From contig CM059587.1 in assembly GCA_030407085.1 (NCBI GenBank), positions 41,333,001 through 41,397,000 of the forward strand: a stretch of 64,000 bases of DNA, given 5' to 3'. This DNA comes from Trichopria drosophilae. Lineage: Eukaryota; Arthropoda; Insecta; Hymenoptera; Diapriidae. The notes beneath the pieces were generated by a model that saw only the letters and a program-made list of their open reading frames with translations, did not search any database and was not told where the DNA came from. Below, piece after piece: positions 62,761 through 64,000 of this stretch (its first letter is position 1; every line of letters starts with the position of its first letter). Made by a program: the position numbers and the translations under genes.

Positions 62761-64000
62761 TATCCATTTTTTTTCGGATTTACATACATTTACAGCATGA
62801 TGAACATGATACACATTTTATGAATATTCATATTTATATTAGAGTCGCCATCTATGCAAATCAGTTTAGGCGGATCATTTATATATATTACATCCAAGAA
62901 CGACTAATTGGGTGTAATTAGGTTGAAATTACCAGTATATTACCAATATTCGACTTACTATTGGTCTCTTTGACCACATTGGCCTGTGACTTACAGGTAA
63001 AAATGCCTTCCGATACTTAATTTTTACTTAAAAATCCTTTTTGTCCCCACTTACGTCCAAATAAAGTCAATTGGAAGTAAAATAAGTCGCGGCCGTTTGG
63101 GCATTCGGACCGTTCTGAAGTCGAATTTACCTAATGTCGACCTATTTTGCTGCTTGGGAACATAATTAATTTCTGAAGAAAACTTGTTTTATAAAAAATA
63201 ATAAGTAATTACTGATCGAATATATTTTAAGTCAGATAGATAGATGTGGTCAATACTTTCAATTTAATTTATGATCGAATATATTATTCATAGAAAAAAA
63301 TTAAGAGGATGCGAGATGTGTATTTCTATGAATTTGGAAAAGATCATTTTAATAAGTATTTTAGACTTTTAATGCTAAACATTAATCTTTTATTGTTGAT
63401 TTTTATAAATAATTTTGTATTCCGTAAAAATATGTTTCAAAAACTCAATCGCGGTAGGTTTTATAAAAATAAATATACTAAATTTTGTCAAAAATTTCAC
63501 TTTTTGTTGATGAGATTTAGAATATTATTTGTTATGAATATAATGACAAATTACAATAAGTTTTAAACGGCCATTCCATATTTGCAGTTATACAGAATAT
63601 TTGTTTAATCATCTTTCGGATGAGAGGTATTTTTTATTTCCGATTAGAACTTTCGAATACAAGAGAAATGGGCGGTCGGATCCATTAACAGCGTAAGAAA
63701 AAAATTTTCATATTATTGCAAATATCTTCGAAAATAAGCTTAAATATACTAAACAGTAAGTTCTGATACTCCTCGCTTTGTTATGTTCTTTTCTTGAAGA
63801 ATAACATGTTTAATCGTCAACAAAATCTAAAATGGATTCCATTCTCGGTATTTTTATTATAAGTTATTTATATACATAATTAAATAATATATTAAATTAT
63901 ATCGATATATAATAATAATATTTAAAAATGTAGTATTTTCATAAAATTTACATTGATAATTGATTTGCATTTTGCACGTAGTTATCATATTGTTATGTAA
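62758..64000. other. AT-rich sequence, nothing recognised
   Basis: The 85-codon frame at 63309 is Phe/Asn/Lys/Leu-dominated, as expected from AT-rich DNA. A TTGCTGCTTGGGAA motif at about 63150-63162 resembles a CCCAGC-type element end. Confidence 0.35.

Overview
The window is AT-rich eukaryotic DNA with spliced genes (GT-AG introns), many decayed retrotransposons and many palindromic DNA elements. It reads as an insect genome, most probably hymenopteran. The order is inferred from gene sequence style, compact introns and retroelement mix, and is not proven. There is nothing bacterial, no CRISPR array and no operon.

Four host loci can be supported. (1) 633-15859 (+): a complete ten-exon AHCYL1/IRBIT-type gene (S-adenosylhomocysteine-hydrolase-like), 512 residues, all exon phases compatible. 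(2) 25194-25965 (+): a two-exon COX17 copper chaperone, 71 residues, twin CX9C. (3) 43045-47189 (-): an eight-exon gene assembled here from short exons, 422 residues, with a DEK_C-like N-terminus, a VHS-like helical middle, a Cys/His cluster and a C-terminal RING. I know no named protein with this layout; it is the best candidate for something undescribed. (4) 57834-57918 (+): a candidate first coding exon with TATA box, signal peptide and splice donor; the rest would lie in a long intron or beyond the window.

Much of the remaining annotated sequence is transposable-element material. Retroelements: a LINE scrap (1984-2110 -), a Penelope-like fragment joined to a 5'-truncated LINE (4906-6735 +), an R4/Dong-like LINE with a restriction-like endonuclease domain and an internal RT deletion (17985-21276 +), an RT-RNase H LINE (27788-30384 -), a decayed APE-RT LINE (31960-35340 -) and an R1-clade LINE (48650-51960 +). 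DNA elements: six TTAA-flanked foldback elements with piggyBac-like ends, two of them abutting on one shared TTAA; three short Tc1/mariner-like MITEs with TA duplications; two copies of a 107-bp MITE; other hairpin elements; and a 4.95-kb terminal-inverted-repeat element filling intron 5 of the AHCYL gene. Several foldback elements carry an AAGATGGCGGM motif that matches the YY1/Pho consensus.

Layout: 1-15859 AHCYL gene with TE-rich introns; 15860-17800 its 3' flank; 17985-22368 R4-like LINE and a 1-kb hairpin; 22700-24811 small MITEs; 25194-26210 COX17; 26880-35340 two LINEs with a foldback element between; 35560-42634 nested hairpin elements; 43045-47189 RING gene with two elements in its introns; 47578-51960 foldback plus R1-like LINE; 52559-57700 mostly featureless; 57780-64000 candidate secreted-protein exon and AT-rich sequence.
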